Below, one piece after another: positions 8,235-16,657 of a stretch of DNA of 64,000 nucleotides. Positions within the stretch are counted from its first letter, which is position 1. Each line of letters starts with the position of its first letter. This stretch comes from Paraburkholderia sp. BL21I4N1 (GTDB taxonomy: Bacteria; Pseudomonadota; Gammaproteobacteria; Burkholderiales; Burkholderiaceae). Under the pieces are notes generated by a model. It ran no database searches, was not told where the DNA came from, and saw only the letters and a list, made by a program, of their open reading frames with translations. Location: contig NZ_PVEN01000002.1 in assembly GCF_002973525.1 (NCBI RefSeq), positions 124,001 through 188,000 on the forward strand, in the 5' to 3' direction. The translations under genes were made by a program, and so were the position numbers.

Positions 8235-8714
8235 TTATGCCGGAATGGGCGCCACGTTCTGCGGCGGAATCAACGTAATACCGAAGCGCGGCGCGGCGTC
8301 GCGCATTCTCTGTTTCGAGGCGTCGCTCGGCGGCGCGGTCTCGTAGGGCGCGGGCAGCACGTCGGCGCAGGTCTCGACGAATTCGTCGAAGCCGGCCGGC
8401 GCGCAGATGACCAGATAGCGTGCCGTCGCGTCCGAGCGGTTAATCAGTTGATGCGCGGTGCCGCGTTCCAGATAAAGCGTCTCACCCGCGCGGACCGTGT
8501 GCGTCGTGCCTTCGATGTTGACGTCGAGTTCGCCTTCCAGCATATGGATCGTCTCGTCCTCATGCTGATGCCGGTGCGCCGGCGTGGCCCGGCCCGCCGG
8601 AGAAAAAATTTCGATCATGCAGTACGATCCGGCGGATTGCTTGCCGGAAACGAGCATCCGGGCGTGCGAGCCGCCGAAATCGTAGTCGACCGGTTTGATG
8701 TTCTGGAAAGACAT
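8235..8714 (-). CDS. cupin-domain protein
   Basis: This is a 159-residue single-domain cupin. Motif 1 reads HRHQHEDETIHMLEGELDV and motif 2 reads LERGTAHQLINRSD, giving the usual three His and one Glu metal ligands. I chose ATG 8714 with an AAGGAA site and rejected a longer upstream start. The protein is divergent from a LysR gene. Single cupins like this are often dioxygenases, isomerases or ligand-binding proteins, and nothing here decides which. Confidence 0.82.
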   Translation of the reverse strand: MSFQNIKPVDYDFGGSHARMLVSGKQSAGSYCMIEIFSPAGRATPAHRHQHEDETIHMLEGELDVNIEGTTHTVRAGETLYLERGTAHQLINRSDATARYLVICAPAGFDEFVETCADVLPAPYETAPPSDASKQRMRDAAPRFGITLIPPQNVAPIPA

Positions 8715-8826
8715 GATGGGTTCCTTGGGTGTCGAGTTTGTTGATGCCCAATTTACCCGGATATGCACCGTTGTTTGATCTCCCTACTGCCGTTTCATTG
8801 ATGACAGATTGTCGGGAATAGCCTGG

Positions 8827-9738
8827 ATGAAAAACCTGAGTCAGTTCCTCAATTTCGCCGCCGTCGCGAGGCATGGCGGCTTTGCACATGCCGCGCGGGA
8901 GCTGAGCCTTGCTCCTTCGTCGGTGGCGAAAAGCATTGCGCGGCTCGAACAGGAGCTCGGCGTGCGGCTGTTTCATCGCACGACGCGTTCCGTGCATCTG
9001 ACCGAGGAAGGTCAGACGCTGTTTGCCAAGTGTTCGCGTCTGCTCGACGAAATCGACGCGCTCGATCTGCGCAGCGTGTCCGCCGCCGCCGAGCCGGCCG
9101 GCACGCTGTCCATCGGCGCACCGATCGGCTACGGCACGCAGATCGTGTTGCCGGCGCTAACCGCTTTGCAGCGGCGCTATCCCGCGCTCGAATTCGATCT
9201 GCGGCTGTCGGACGAGCAGGTCAATGTGGTTGGCGAGGGACTGGACGCGGTGATTCGTTTTGGCGCGTTGAACGATTCGAGCATGATTGCACGCCAATTT
9301 GATTCGCAACCGCTGGTGTTATGCGCGAGTCCGGCTTATCTCGCCGCTCATCCGAAGATTCGCGCGGTCGCCGATCTTGCGCAACATGCGTTGGTCGCTT
9401 TCAGAATGCCGACGAGCGGGCGGGAACGTGCGCTCGAATTCGTCGAGAAAGGGCATGCCGTCACGATCGCGCCGAAATCGCGCTTTCGGATCAGTCATGG
9501 CGAGGCGCTGATTGGCGCGGCGGTGCAGGGCGCCGGGCTAGTCCAGGTGCCGGAGTTCATGGCACGCCGGCACCTCGATAGTGGCGCGCTGGACGAGTTG
9601 CTGCCGCAGTGTCGTCCCGCACCGTTGCCGGTCAACGTGATCGTGCCGGGCTCGCGAACGCGGCCCGCGCGCGTCGATGTATTGATCGACGCACTGATGA
9701 ATTCGCGGCTGGGCGCGGGCTACGCCGTTAAGGCCTGA
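8827..9738 (+). CDS. LysR family transcriptional regulator
   Basis: The 303-residue regulator starts MKNLSQFLNFAAVARHGGF. The winged helix (LAPSSVAKSIARLEQELGVRLFHRTTRSVHLT) is complete, and the effector domain (GTLSIGAPIGYGTQIVLPAL onward) is full length. It is divergent from the cupin gene, 112 bp away, so that gene is the best candidate target. I preferred ATG 8827 over a TTG at 8809. Confidence 0.92.
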   Translation: MKNLSQFLNFAAVARHGGFAHAARELSLAPSSVAKSIARLEQELGVRLFHRTTRSVHLTEEGQTLFAKCSRLLDEIDALDLRSVSAAAEPAGTLSIGAPIGYGTQIVLPALTALQRRYPALEFDLRLSDEQVNVVGEGLDAVIRFGALNDSSMIARQFDSQPLVLCASPAYLAAHPKIRAVADLAQHALVAFRMPTSGRERALEFVEKGHAVTIAPKSRFRISHGEALIGAAVQGAGLVQVPEFMARRHLDSGALDELLPQCRPAPLPVNVIVPGSRTRPARVDVLIDALMNSRLGAGYAVKA

Positions 9739-9850
9739 GCTGTCAGGGGCGCTCGGCTCGCAGATAGCGCGAGCATGAGCCGCTCACCGACCCCGCGGCG
9801 AACCAGCCATTACAATCCACTACTTCGATCCGACCCACATGAATGACGCC

Positions 9851-10252
9851 ATGAAATCCTTTATCGCATCGACTCTCGTGGCGCTCGTCGCGGCCGCCGC
9901 CAGCACGGGCGCGCTCGCCCAAACCTCGGCCGGCGGCACACCCAAACTGCAATGCGCGATCGGCTACGTCACCGGTGTCGGCGGCGCCGCGCAAAGCTTC
10001 CACGACTATCTGGCCACGCCGGATCGCGACAAATACCGCTACATTGCCGACAACCCGATCCAATGCAAGGTCTCCGACGAGGGGCGCGCGTCGGGCTGCA
10101 CGGGCGTCACCAACCTTCGGCGCGAAGAGGTGAGCGTGTATGACGACGTCGACGACGCGACGATCGCTGTGGTCGCGAAGGTGGAACTCGAGCACGGCAC
10201 CTATCCGATCATCATCCAGGTGCGCAGGCAAGACGTGAAATGTGAGCAGTAA
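9851..10252 (+). CDS. small exported protein with four cysteines
   Basis: This is about 133 residues when started at ATG 9851; an ATG at 9839 is also possible. The signal peptide (KSFIASTLVALVAAAAST) ends at ALAQ. The mature part of about 110 residues has four cysteines (LQCAIG, IQCKVS, GCTGV, VKCEQ), enough for two disulfides. I do not recognise the family. The gene stands alone between a LysR gene and an SDR gene. A periplasmic or secreted location is the only inference I would make. Confidence 0.7.
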   Translation: MKSFIASTLVALVAAAASTGALAQTSAGGTPKLQCAIGYVTGVGGAAQSFHDYLATPDRDKYRYIADNPIQCKVSDEGRASGCTGVTNLRREEVSVYDDVDDATIAVVAKVELEHGTYPIIIQVRRQDVKCEQ

Positions 10253-10459
10253 ATGACGTGACGCGACGCAGCATTCGAACCGCCGCGTTGCGTATTTTCA
10301 GCCTCAAACCCGCACCACGCTTCATTTGTACCTCGCACGCACGACTGTTTGTCCACGGCGGGTATTCGAGATCCGCGCCAATGCGCCTAGATTTCATACC
10401 TATCGGAGCCCGTGGCCCGATCAGCATCTGATCCCAAACATGTCACCCAGAGGTTCACC

Positions 10460-11170
10460 ATGAGCACGTCACAAAAAGTCGTCGTTGTCACCGGCGCATC
10501 GCAAGGCATTGGCGCGGAAATCGTCAAGGCGTTCCGCAAGCTCGACTATCGGGTCGTCGCCACCGCGCGCTCGGTCAGCCCGTCGGACGATCCCGATCTG
10601 CTGACTGTCGCTGGCGATATTGCCGATCCGGCCACCGCGCAGCGTGTGATCGCCGCTGCGGTCGAGCGCTTCGGCCGCGTCGACACGCTCGTCAACAACG
10701 CGGGCATCTTCATTGCCAAACCGTTCACCCAGTACGCCGCGGAAGACTATGCGGCCGCCATCGGCGTGAACGTGTCCGGTTTCTTCCACATCACGCAGCG
10801 AGCGATTGCCGAGATGGAAAAGCACGCGAGCGGCCATGTGGTCACCATCACGACCAGTCTGGTCGATCATGCGATCGACGGCGTGCCTTCGGTGCTGGCG
10901 TCGTTGACCAAGGGTGGCCTGAACGCGGCCACCAGATCGCTCGCGATCGAGTACGCGAAGAGGGGCATTCGCGCCAATGCGGTCTCACCCGGCATCATCA
11001 AATCGCCGATGCACGCCGAGCAAACGCACGCGGCGCTCGGCGCCTTGCATCCGATGGGGCATATGGGCGAAATGAGCGATATCGTGAACGCTGTGCTGTA
11101 TCTGGATGCCGCGCCGTTCGTGACGGGCGAAATCCTGCACGTGGACGGCGGCCAAAGCGCCGGTCACTGA
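10460..11170 (+). CDS. short-chain dehydrogenase/reductase, catalytic tyrosine replaced
   Basis: The 236-residue SDR starts at ATG 10460 behind AGAGG. It has TGASQGIG, NNAGIF, and the end VDGGQSAGH. In the active-site helix Lys151 is present (LTKGGLNAATRSL) but the residue four before it is Ala147, where YxxxK needs tyrosine. This appears to be a recognised variant in proteobacterial SDRs, but it makes classical reductase chemistry doubtful. A tautomerase gene follows 60 bp downstream on the same strand, which suggests joint action on a keto or enol compound. Confidence 0.85.
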   Translation: MSTSQKVVVVTGASQGIGAEIVKAFRKLDYRVVATARSVSPSDDPDLLTVAGDIADPATAQRVIAAAVERFGRVDTLVNNAGIFIAKPFTQYAAEDYAAAIGVNVSGFFHITQRAIAEMEKHASGHVVTITTSLVDHAIDGVPSVLASLTKGGLNAATRSLAIEYAKRGIRANAVSPGIIKSPMHAEQTHAALGALHPMGHMGEMSDIVNAVLYLDAAPFVTGEILHVDGGQSAGH

Positions 11171-11230
11171 TCGATCCCAGGGCGCCGTTCGCGGCGTCTT
11201 TCACGTCCCGCCAAGACTACGGAGAACGCT

Positions 11231-11467
11231 ATGCCCATCGTCACGATCCAGGTGACCCGCGAGGGGTCCCGACCCGGCAACGATTCCGTCACCGCCGAAG
11301 AAAAAGCCCGCCTCATCGCCGGCGTGAGCCAGGTGCTGCTCGACGTGCTGAACAAGCCGCTCGACTCGACCTTTGTCGTCATCGAAGAAGTCAACCTGGA
11401 GAACTGGGGGTGGGGCGGCATGCCGGTCGACGCGTTTCGCAGGCAGCGGGCATTGAAATCGGAGTGA
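11231..11467 (+). CDS. 4-oxalocrotonate tautomerase family protein
   Basis: A 78-residue protein beginning MPIVTIQVTREG. After methionine removal Pro1 would be the catalytic base that defines the tautomerase superfamily. The segment VFVVIEEV-like (TFVVIEEVNLENWGWGG) matches the beta-strand and hairpin of the 4-OT-like group. The length is slightly above the 62 residues of classical 4-OT, as in the YusQ/tautomerase_2-like proteins. It follows the SDR at 10460, probably co-transcribed. The substrate is not determinable. Confidence 0.85.
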   Translation: MPIVTIQVTREGSRPGNDSVTAEEKARLIAGVSQVLLDVLNKPLDSTFVVIEEVNLENWGWGGMPVDAFRRQRALKSE

Positions 11468-11667
11468 ACGCCGCGAAGCGCGCGTTGGCTTCGAATCGAT
11501 TCGTCCGATAGTCCTGATATTCTGTGTGGATCCTTGTTGCGTCACGCAGGCGGCCTCGGCTGTCCGCGATACGCAACCTTCAGCGTTTGGCATTTAGCGC
11601 TCGGCATGCGGCCGCTCCGGACGCATCCGCTACGCGAAAAGCCGCCACCGAAGCTTGTCGAGCGTCC

Positions 11668-12579
11668 ATGCAGCGCCAATTTGAAGATGTCCTTCTGGGC
11701 AGTATCGAACTGTTCTGCCTCGCGGCCGAACTGGAGAGCTTTACGGTGGCCGCAACCGCCGCGGGCGTGACGCCGGCGGCGGTGAGCCGCACGGTGGCGC
11801 GTCTGGAGGCGCGCCTCGGCGTGCGTCTGTTCGTGCGCACCACGCGGCAGATCCGGCTGACGGATGCGGGCCGGCGATACTTCGAACAATGCCGTCAGGC
11901 GCTGGGTCAGCTTGCCGATGCCGAGCGCGAAGCCACCGGTCAGCAAACCGCGCCGAGTGGCGTGCTGCGCATCAGCATGCCGACACCGTACGGCCACTAT
12001 CGGGTGCTGCCGTTACTGGCGGAGTTTCGCACGCGCTATCCCGGCATCACGGTGGAAACCCACCTCAGCAACCGCAACATCGACTTCGCCGACGAAGGTT
12101 TCGATCTCGCGATTCGCGGGCGCGCGCCGAGCGATTCCGGTTTGATCGCGCGCAAGATCGAGGACGCGGAGTTGGTCGTCGTCGCATCGCCCGCTTATCT
12201 GCGCAACGCGGGCAAACTCGACACGCCCGACGATCTGCTCCTTCACGACTGCATTCAGTACGCGCTGCCGAGCACCGGCCGCAACATTCCATGGCTCTTC
12301 AAACAGGCGGGCGACGCGGTCGAGATGATGACGCGCGGCGGCAACGTGTCGTCGGGCGACGTACTGGCCGGTGTGACGTTGGCGCGGCACGGCGCGGGCC
12401 TGTTTCAGACCTACCGTTTCATCGTCGACAAAGACCTCGCCGACGGCACGCTCGAGGAATTGCTCGTGCCTCATGGCGGATGCTCGCGGCCCTTCGTGCT
12501 GCTTTATCCGCATGCCCGGCATCTGTCGTCGCGCGTGCGGAGCTTCGTCGACTTTCTGATGGAAAAGCTCGGGACGTGA
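11668..12579 (+). CDS. LysR family transcriptional regulator
   Basis: 303 residues from ATG 11668 (MQRQFEDVLLGSIELFCLAA). The open frame extends further upstream, but the extension is not LysR-like. The wing helix reads VTPAAVSRTVARLEARLGVRLFVRTTRQIRLT. The effector domain is complete, with GVLRISMPTPYGHYRVLPLL. It lies 200 bp after the tautomerase gene and converges with another LysR gene at 12608. Its target may be the SDR/tautomerase pair upstream, but the orientation does not prove it. Confidence 0.9.
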   Translation: MQRQFEDVLLGSIELFCLAAELESFTVAATAAGVTPAAVSRTVARLEARLGVRLFVRTTRQIRLTDAGRRYFEQCRQALGQLADAEREATGQQTAPSGVLRISMPTPYGHYRVLPLLAEFRTRYPGITVETHLSNRNIDFADEGFDLAIRGRAPSDSGLIARKIEDAELVVVASPAYLRNAGKLDTPDDLLLHDCIQYALPSTGRNIPWLFKQAGDAVEMMTRGGNVSSGDVLAGVTLARHGAGLFQTYRFIVDKDLADGTLEELLVPHGGCSRPFVLLYPHARHLSSRVRSFVDFLMEKLGT

Positions 12580-12607
12580 TCGTCATCCCTGCGCCGCGCC
12601 CGCCGTA

Positions 12608-13510
12608 CTAGATCGGCTTCACACTCTCGCGCAACTCGTCGCCGAGAAAGTCGATAAACGTTCTGAGCTTGGCCGACAAGCTGTGCCGCTCCAGGTAGAT
12701 CGCGTGGATGTCCGCATTCGGCAGCGTCCAGTCGCTCAGCACAGGCGTTAATTCGCCGCGTCGCACGTGTCCGGCAATTTCCCACGCCGAGCGCACCGTA
12801 ATGCCGCGACCGTCGAGCGCCCACTTCAACACGGCGCTGCCGTCGTTACTGCTCAACGGACCGTCCACCTTCACCGTCTCCGCTTTCTTGCCGCGCGAAA
12901 AATGCCACGTGCCATACGCCGATTCGTTCTCGCGTAACACGAGGCACGCGTGGCGCGTGAGATCGTGCGGCATCTGCGGGGCACCATGCCGCTTCAGATA
13001 AGCCGGTGACGCGCACGCCAGACGCTGGTTCTTCAGCAGCAAACGCGCATTGATGCGCGCGTCGGGCACGTCGCCGAAACGGATGCCGAGATCGAAACCT
13101 TCTTCCTGCAAGCTCAGCGGCCGGTCGGTCAGATGCAGTTGAATCTTCATCGACGGAAACCGCTCGCTGAAGCGCGAAATGGCCGGCGCAATATGCACGC
13201 GGCCGAAACCGAACGAAGCGTTCACGCGCAACAGACCGGTCGGTTCGGCGCGGCTCTGCGTCACCAACTGTTCAAGTTCAGCGAGATCGTCGAGGATGCG
13301 CGAGCCGTTCGCCAGATAGATTTCGCCCTCCGCCGTGAGACTGACGCGCCGCGTGGTGCGATTGACCAGCCGCACGCCGAGGCGCTGTTCGAGTTGCGCA
13401 AGGCGCTTGCTGATGGACGGCGGCGTCACGCCGAGTTCGCGCGCGGCGGCCGCGAGATTGCGGTGGCGCGCGACCAGGGCGAACAGATTCAGATCGGAAA
13501 AGCCGTCCAT
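12608..13510 (-). CDS. LysR family transcriptional regulator
   Basis: A 300-residue regulator (MDGFSDLNLFALVARHRNLAAAARELGVTPP in its first 31 residues). The winged helix contains SISKRLAQLEQRLGVRLVNRTTRRVSLT, and the effector domain is complete. It is divergent from the operon of the dehalogenase-like hydrolase, leuC, leuD and dctA, with a 94-bp gap. It is therefore the likely regulator of that operon. An ATTGC/GCAAT pair flanks the middle of the gap but is too loose to call an operator. Confidence 0.92.
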   Translation of the reverse strand: MDGFSDLNLFALVARHRNLAAAARELGVTPPSISKRLAQLEQRLGVRLVNRTTRRVSLTAEGEIYLANGSRILDDLAELEQLVTQSRAEPTGLLRVNASFGFGRVHIAPAISRFSERFPSMKIQLHLTDRPLSLQEEGFDLGIRFGDVPDARINARLLLKNQRLACASPAYLKRHGAPQMPHDLTRHACLVLRENESAYGTWHFSRGKKAETVKVDGPLSSNDGSAVLKWALDGRGITVRSAWEIAGHVRRGELTPVLSDWTLPNADIHAIYLERHSLSAKLRTFIDFLGDELRESVKPI

Positions 13511-13604
13511 TGATTCGTTCCTAAAAGTTAATTCCGGATTGCCTGGAGAGAAACCACATCGCTGCAGGCATCAATTAGACTGCAATCACACACCGGAGGC
13601 AACG

Positions 13605-14483
13605 ATGTTTGCAGACTTCATAGACGCGTCGGCCGAAGTCGACGGGATTCGGATCAACGCGATTCGCGGCGGCAGCGGGCCGGCTTTACTGCTGCTGCAC
13701 GGTCATCCGCAGACCCACGCGATCTGGCACAAGGTCGCGCCCGCGCTGGCGCGGCACTTTACGGTGATCGCCGCGGATTTGCGCGGTTACGGCGACAGCG
13801 GCAAACCGCCGGGCGCGCACGATCACAGCAACTATTCGAAACGCCGCATGGCGGCGGATCAGGTCGCGTTGATGCAGGCGCAAGGTTTCAGCGAGTTCGC
13901 GGTGATCGGTCACGATCGCGGCGGGCGCGTTGCCGCGCGCATGGCGCTCGATCATCCGCAAGCCGTGACGAAACTCGTGACGCTCGACGTCGCGCCGACG
14001 CTCGCGATGTACGAGCAGACCTCGTTTGCCTTCGCACGCGCTTACTGGCACTGGTTCTTTCTCGTGCGGCCCGCGCCGTTTCCCGAGACGCTGATTCGCG
14101 CGGACGCCGACCTGTATCTGAAGCAGACCATTGGCGCGCGTAGCGCCGGGCTCGCGCCGTTCACCGCGGAGGCGTACGCGGAATATCTGCGCTGCCTGAG
14201 CGATCCTGCGACCGCGCACGGCATTTGCGAGGACTATCGGGCGAGTATCTCGATCGACCTCGATCATGATCGGGCCTCGCTGGACGAAGGACGAAAGATC
14301 GCTTGCGCGTTTCTCGCGTTATGGGGCGCGCAAGGCGTGATCGAACAGTGCTTCGACCCGCTCGCCGAATGGCGCCTGTGGTCGGCGCACGTGAGCGGCG
14401 AGGCGTTGCCGTGCGGTCATTACATTCCCGAGGAAGCGCCCGAGTTGCTGCTCGAACGCGTGCTTCCGTTTTTACAGGCTTAG
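13605..14483 (+). CDS. fluoroacetate/haloacetate dehalogenase-like hydrolase
   Basis: The 292-residue alpha/beta hydrolase starts at ATG 13605 behind CCGGAGGC. The nucleophile elbow GHDRGGR gives Asp104 plus Arg105 and Arg108. Asp128 (TLDVAP), His149-Trp150 (YWHWFFL), Tyr211 (ICEDYRA) and His272 (CGHYIPEEAP) match, by memory, the nucleophile, carboxylate-binding arginines, halide pocket and catalytic His of fluoroacetate dehalogenase. All pocket residues I can recall are present, so haloacetate cleavage to glycolate is credible. It is the first gene of an operon with leuC, leuD and dctA, so its natural substrate may be a halogenated or esterified acid handled with them. Confidence 0.83.
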   Translation: MFADFIDASAEVDGIRINAIRGGSGPALLLLHGHPQTHAIWHKVAPALARHFTVIAADLRGYGDSGKPPGAHDHSNYSKRRMAADQVALMQAQGFSEFAVIGHDRGGRVAARMALDHPQAVTKLVTLDVAPTLAMYEQTSFAFARAYWHWFFLVRPAPFPETLIRADADLYLKQTIGARSAGLAPFTAEAYAEYLRCLSDPATAHGICEDYRASISIDLDHDRASLDEGRKIACAFLALWGAQGVIEQCFDPLAEWRLWSAHVSGEALPCGHYIPEEAPELLLERVLPFLQA

Positions 14484-14496
14484 GCGCGTGTCGATC

Positions 14497-15918
14497 ATGT
14501 CATCTCCCTCTCTCACCCTCTATCAGAAGCTGGTCGATTCGCATGTCGTCAAACGGATCGATGCGCAGAACGTGCTGCTGTATGTCGATCTGCATCTGAT
14601 GAACGAATACACCAGCCCGCAGGCCTTCAGTGCGCTCAAGGACAAGGCGCGCCAGGTGCGTCGGCCGCGGCAGCAGCTTGCCGTGGTCAGCCATATCATC
14701 CCGACGCATGCGGAATCGCCGCGCATGATTCGCGACGCCGCTTCGCTGCTGCAGGCGAATAACCTGGCGCGCAATTGCAAGGCGGCCGGCATTCAACTGC
14801 ACGACGCGAATGATCCGCTGCAAGGCATCGAACATATCGTCGCGCCGGAGCGTGGTCTGATTCGCCCCGGCATGGCCGTGCTGTGCGGCGACAGCCACAC
14901 GACCACGTATGGTGCGCTCGGTGCGCTGGGCTTCGGCATCGGCACGTCGGAAGTCGAGCACGTGCTCGCCACGCAGACACTGGTGTATCGCGTCGCGCAG
15001 ACCATGCGCATCACGATCGACGGCGCGTTGCCGTACGGCACGTCGTCGAAAGACGTGATTCTGTGGATCATCAGCCGGATCGGTGCGCAAGGCGCGCGCG
15101 GCTATGCGGTCGAATTCGACGGCTCGACGATCGCGTCGCTGTCGGCGGAAGCGCGCATGACCCTGTGCAATATGACCGTCGAAGCGGGCGCGCGCGCCGC
15201 GCTGATCGCGCCCGATGCGACGACGTTCGACTATGTTCGCGCGCATACCCCGTCGCTCGATGACGCCGCGTGGAATGCCGCGCTGAACGACTGGCGCGAA
15301 CTGAAATCGGACCCGGATGCGCGCTTCGATAGCGAACATCGTTTCGACGCGCACGACATCGCGCCGTTTGTCACATGGGGCACGAGTCCGGATCAGGCTA
15401 TCGCGGTCGATGCGCGGATTCCCTCGGCCGCCGCCCAAACCACGCCGGAAGCCGCCGCCTCGTTGCAGCGCGCGCTCGACTATATCGGCCTCGACGCCGG
15501 GCAACCGATTGCCGGCACGCCGATCGATCGCGTGTTTATCGGTTCCTGCACGAACGGACGTATCGAGGATTTGCGCATCGTCGCGTCGATCGTGGCGGGC
15601 CGCCATGTCGCGCAAGGTGTGCGCGCGATGATCGTGCCGGGCTCGGGCAGCGTGCGCCGCCAGGCGGAAGCGGAAGGCGTGGCCGCGACGCTGCGCGCGG
15701 CGGGCTTCGAATGGCGCGAGCCGGGCTGTTCGATGTGTCTCGCGATGAACGACGATTTTCTGACGGCCGGCGAGCGTTGCGCGTCCACCACCAACCGCAA
15801 TTTCGAAGGACGCCAGGGACGCGGCGGCCGCACGCATCTGATGAGCCCCGCGATGGCCGCGGCGGCGGCCCTGAGCGGACGCATCACCGACGTCCGCACG
15901 CTGGAGACGCAATCATGA
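14497..15918 (+). CDS. leuC: LeuC-type dehydratase large subunit (second-type paralogue)
   Basis: A 473-residue aconitase-superfamily large subunit. The [4Fe-4S] ligands are Cys351 (GSCTNG), Cys411 and Cys414 (GCSMCLAMN), nearly the same spacing as E. coli LeuC. The family region RCASTTNRNFEGRQGRGG is intact. Several positions differ from canonical LeuC as I remember it: SHIIPT instead of DHNVPT, HLMNE instead of HLVHE, CTNGR instead of CTNSR. No leuA or leuB is nearby. With leuD and a dicarboxylate carrier it may hydrate maleate, citraconate or a similar acid instead of isopropylmalate. A GTG at 14488 is an alternative start. Confidence 0.88.
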   Translation: MSSPSLTLYQKLVDSHVVKRIDAQNVLLYVDLHLMNEYTSPQAFSALKDKARQVRRPRQQLAVVSHIIPTHAESPRMIRDAASLLQANNLARNCKAAGIQLHDANDPLQGIEHIVAPERGLIRPGMAVLCGDSHTTTYGALGALGFGIGTSEVEHVLATQTLVYRVAQTMRITIDGALPYGTSSKDVILWIISRIGAQGARGYAVEFDGSTIASLSAEARMTLCNMTVEAGARAALIAPDATTFDYVRAHTPSLDDAAWNAALNDWRELKSDPDARFDSEHRFDAHDIAPFVTWGTSPDQAIAVDARIPSAAAQTTPEAAASLQRALDYIGLDAGQPIAGTPIDRVFIGSCTNGRIEDLRIVASIVAGRHVAQGVRAMIVPGSGSVRRQAEAEGVAATLRAAGFEWREPGCSMCLAMNDDFLTAGERCASTTNRNFEGRQGRGGRTHLMSPAMAAAAALSGRITDVRTLETQS

Positions 15919-16541
15919 GCGCAACATCCACGAGACTCGTCAACATTCACGGCACGGCCGCGCCGTTGCCGATCGACAACCTTGACACCGATCAGATCAT
16001 GCCGAAGCAATTCCTGCGCATTATCGATAAGGCCGGGCTCAGCGAGGGACTGCTGTACGACTTGCGTTTCGACGCACAAGGCGCGCTGCGCGACGATTGC
16101 GTGCTGAACCAGCCCGCGTATCGCGGCGCACGCATTCTGCTGGGCGGCGCGAATTTCGGTTGTGGGTCGAGTCGCGAACACGCGGTATGGGGACTTCAGC
16201 AAGGCGGTTTCGACGCCATCATTGCGCCGAGCTTCGCGGAGATCTTTTATTCGAACGCAATGAATAACCGGTTGTTGCTAGTACAACTGGAACGCGAGCA
16301 GGTCGACGTGCTGCTGCGCGATGTGGCCGCCCAGCCCGCCGCGCAGCTGCGGATCGACGTCGAACAACAAACCGTGACGTCCGCCGACGGCCTCGTGTTC
16401 GCCTTCCCGCTCGGCGCGCGGCATAAGCAGATGGTGATCGAGGGCATGGACACCATCGACCTCACACTCGCCTCGCTGCCCGACATCGAGACCTTCGAGC
16501 GCGATCACTTTGCCCGGCACCCCTGGGCCGCCGTGTTGTAG
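15915..16541 (+). CDS. leuD: LeuD-type dehydratase small subunit
   Basis: The 208-residue swivelling-domain subunit overlaps leuC by four bases (ATGA), so the two are translationally coupled. It has [13 protein letters not shown] at its start, the [14 protein letters not shown] motif and [18 protein letters not shown], all typical of the bacterial LeuD of about 200 residues. It forms the heterodimeric hydro-lyase with the neighbouring large subunit. Substrate choice depends on loops I cannot interpret with certainty. The same reservation as for leuC applies: it may act on a C4-C5 dicarboxylate. Confidence 0.9.
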   Translation: MSATSTRLVNIHGTAAPLPIDNLDTDQIMPKQFLRIIDKAGLSEGLLYDLRFDAQGALRDDCVLNQPAYRGARILLGGANFGCGSSREHAVWGLQQGGFDAIIAPSFAEIFYSNAMNNRLLLVQLEREQVDVLLRDVAAQPAAQLRIDVEQQTVTSADGLVFAFPLGARHKQMVIEGMDTIDLTLASLPDIETFERDHFARHPWAAVL

Positions 16542-16551
16542 CCGTCAGCCA

Positions 16552-16570
16552 GGCGGCGCGCCGCGCCGCC
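16552..16570 (+). repeat. GC-rich hairpin between leuD and dctA
   Basis: GGCGGCGC and GCGCCGCC form an 8-bp stem with a 3-nt loop in the 116-bp gap. No T-run follows. It could reduce read-through into the carrier gene or protect an mRNA end. Confidence 0.35.
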
Positions 16571-16657
16571 GTTCAACCGCAATGCGTGACCGATTCCTCG
16601 CGAGAAGGGAAGGGACGCGTTTTGCCCAAAATCTGCCTGAAGCAGACCGGAGGAGAC

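Noticed and set aside
13511..13604. ATTGC...GCAAT pair as LysR operator before the dehalogenase-like gene
   Set aside because: The arms are short and widely spaced, so chance occurrence cannot be excluded.
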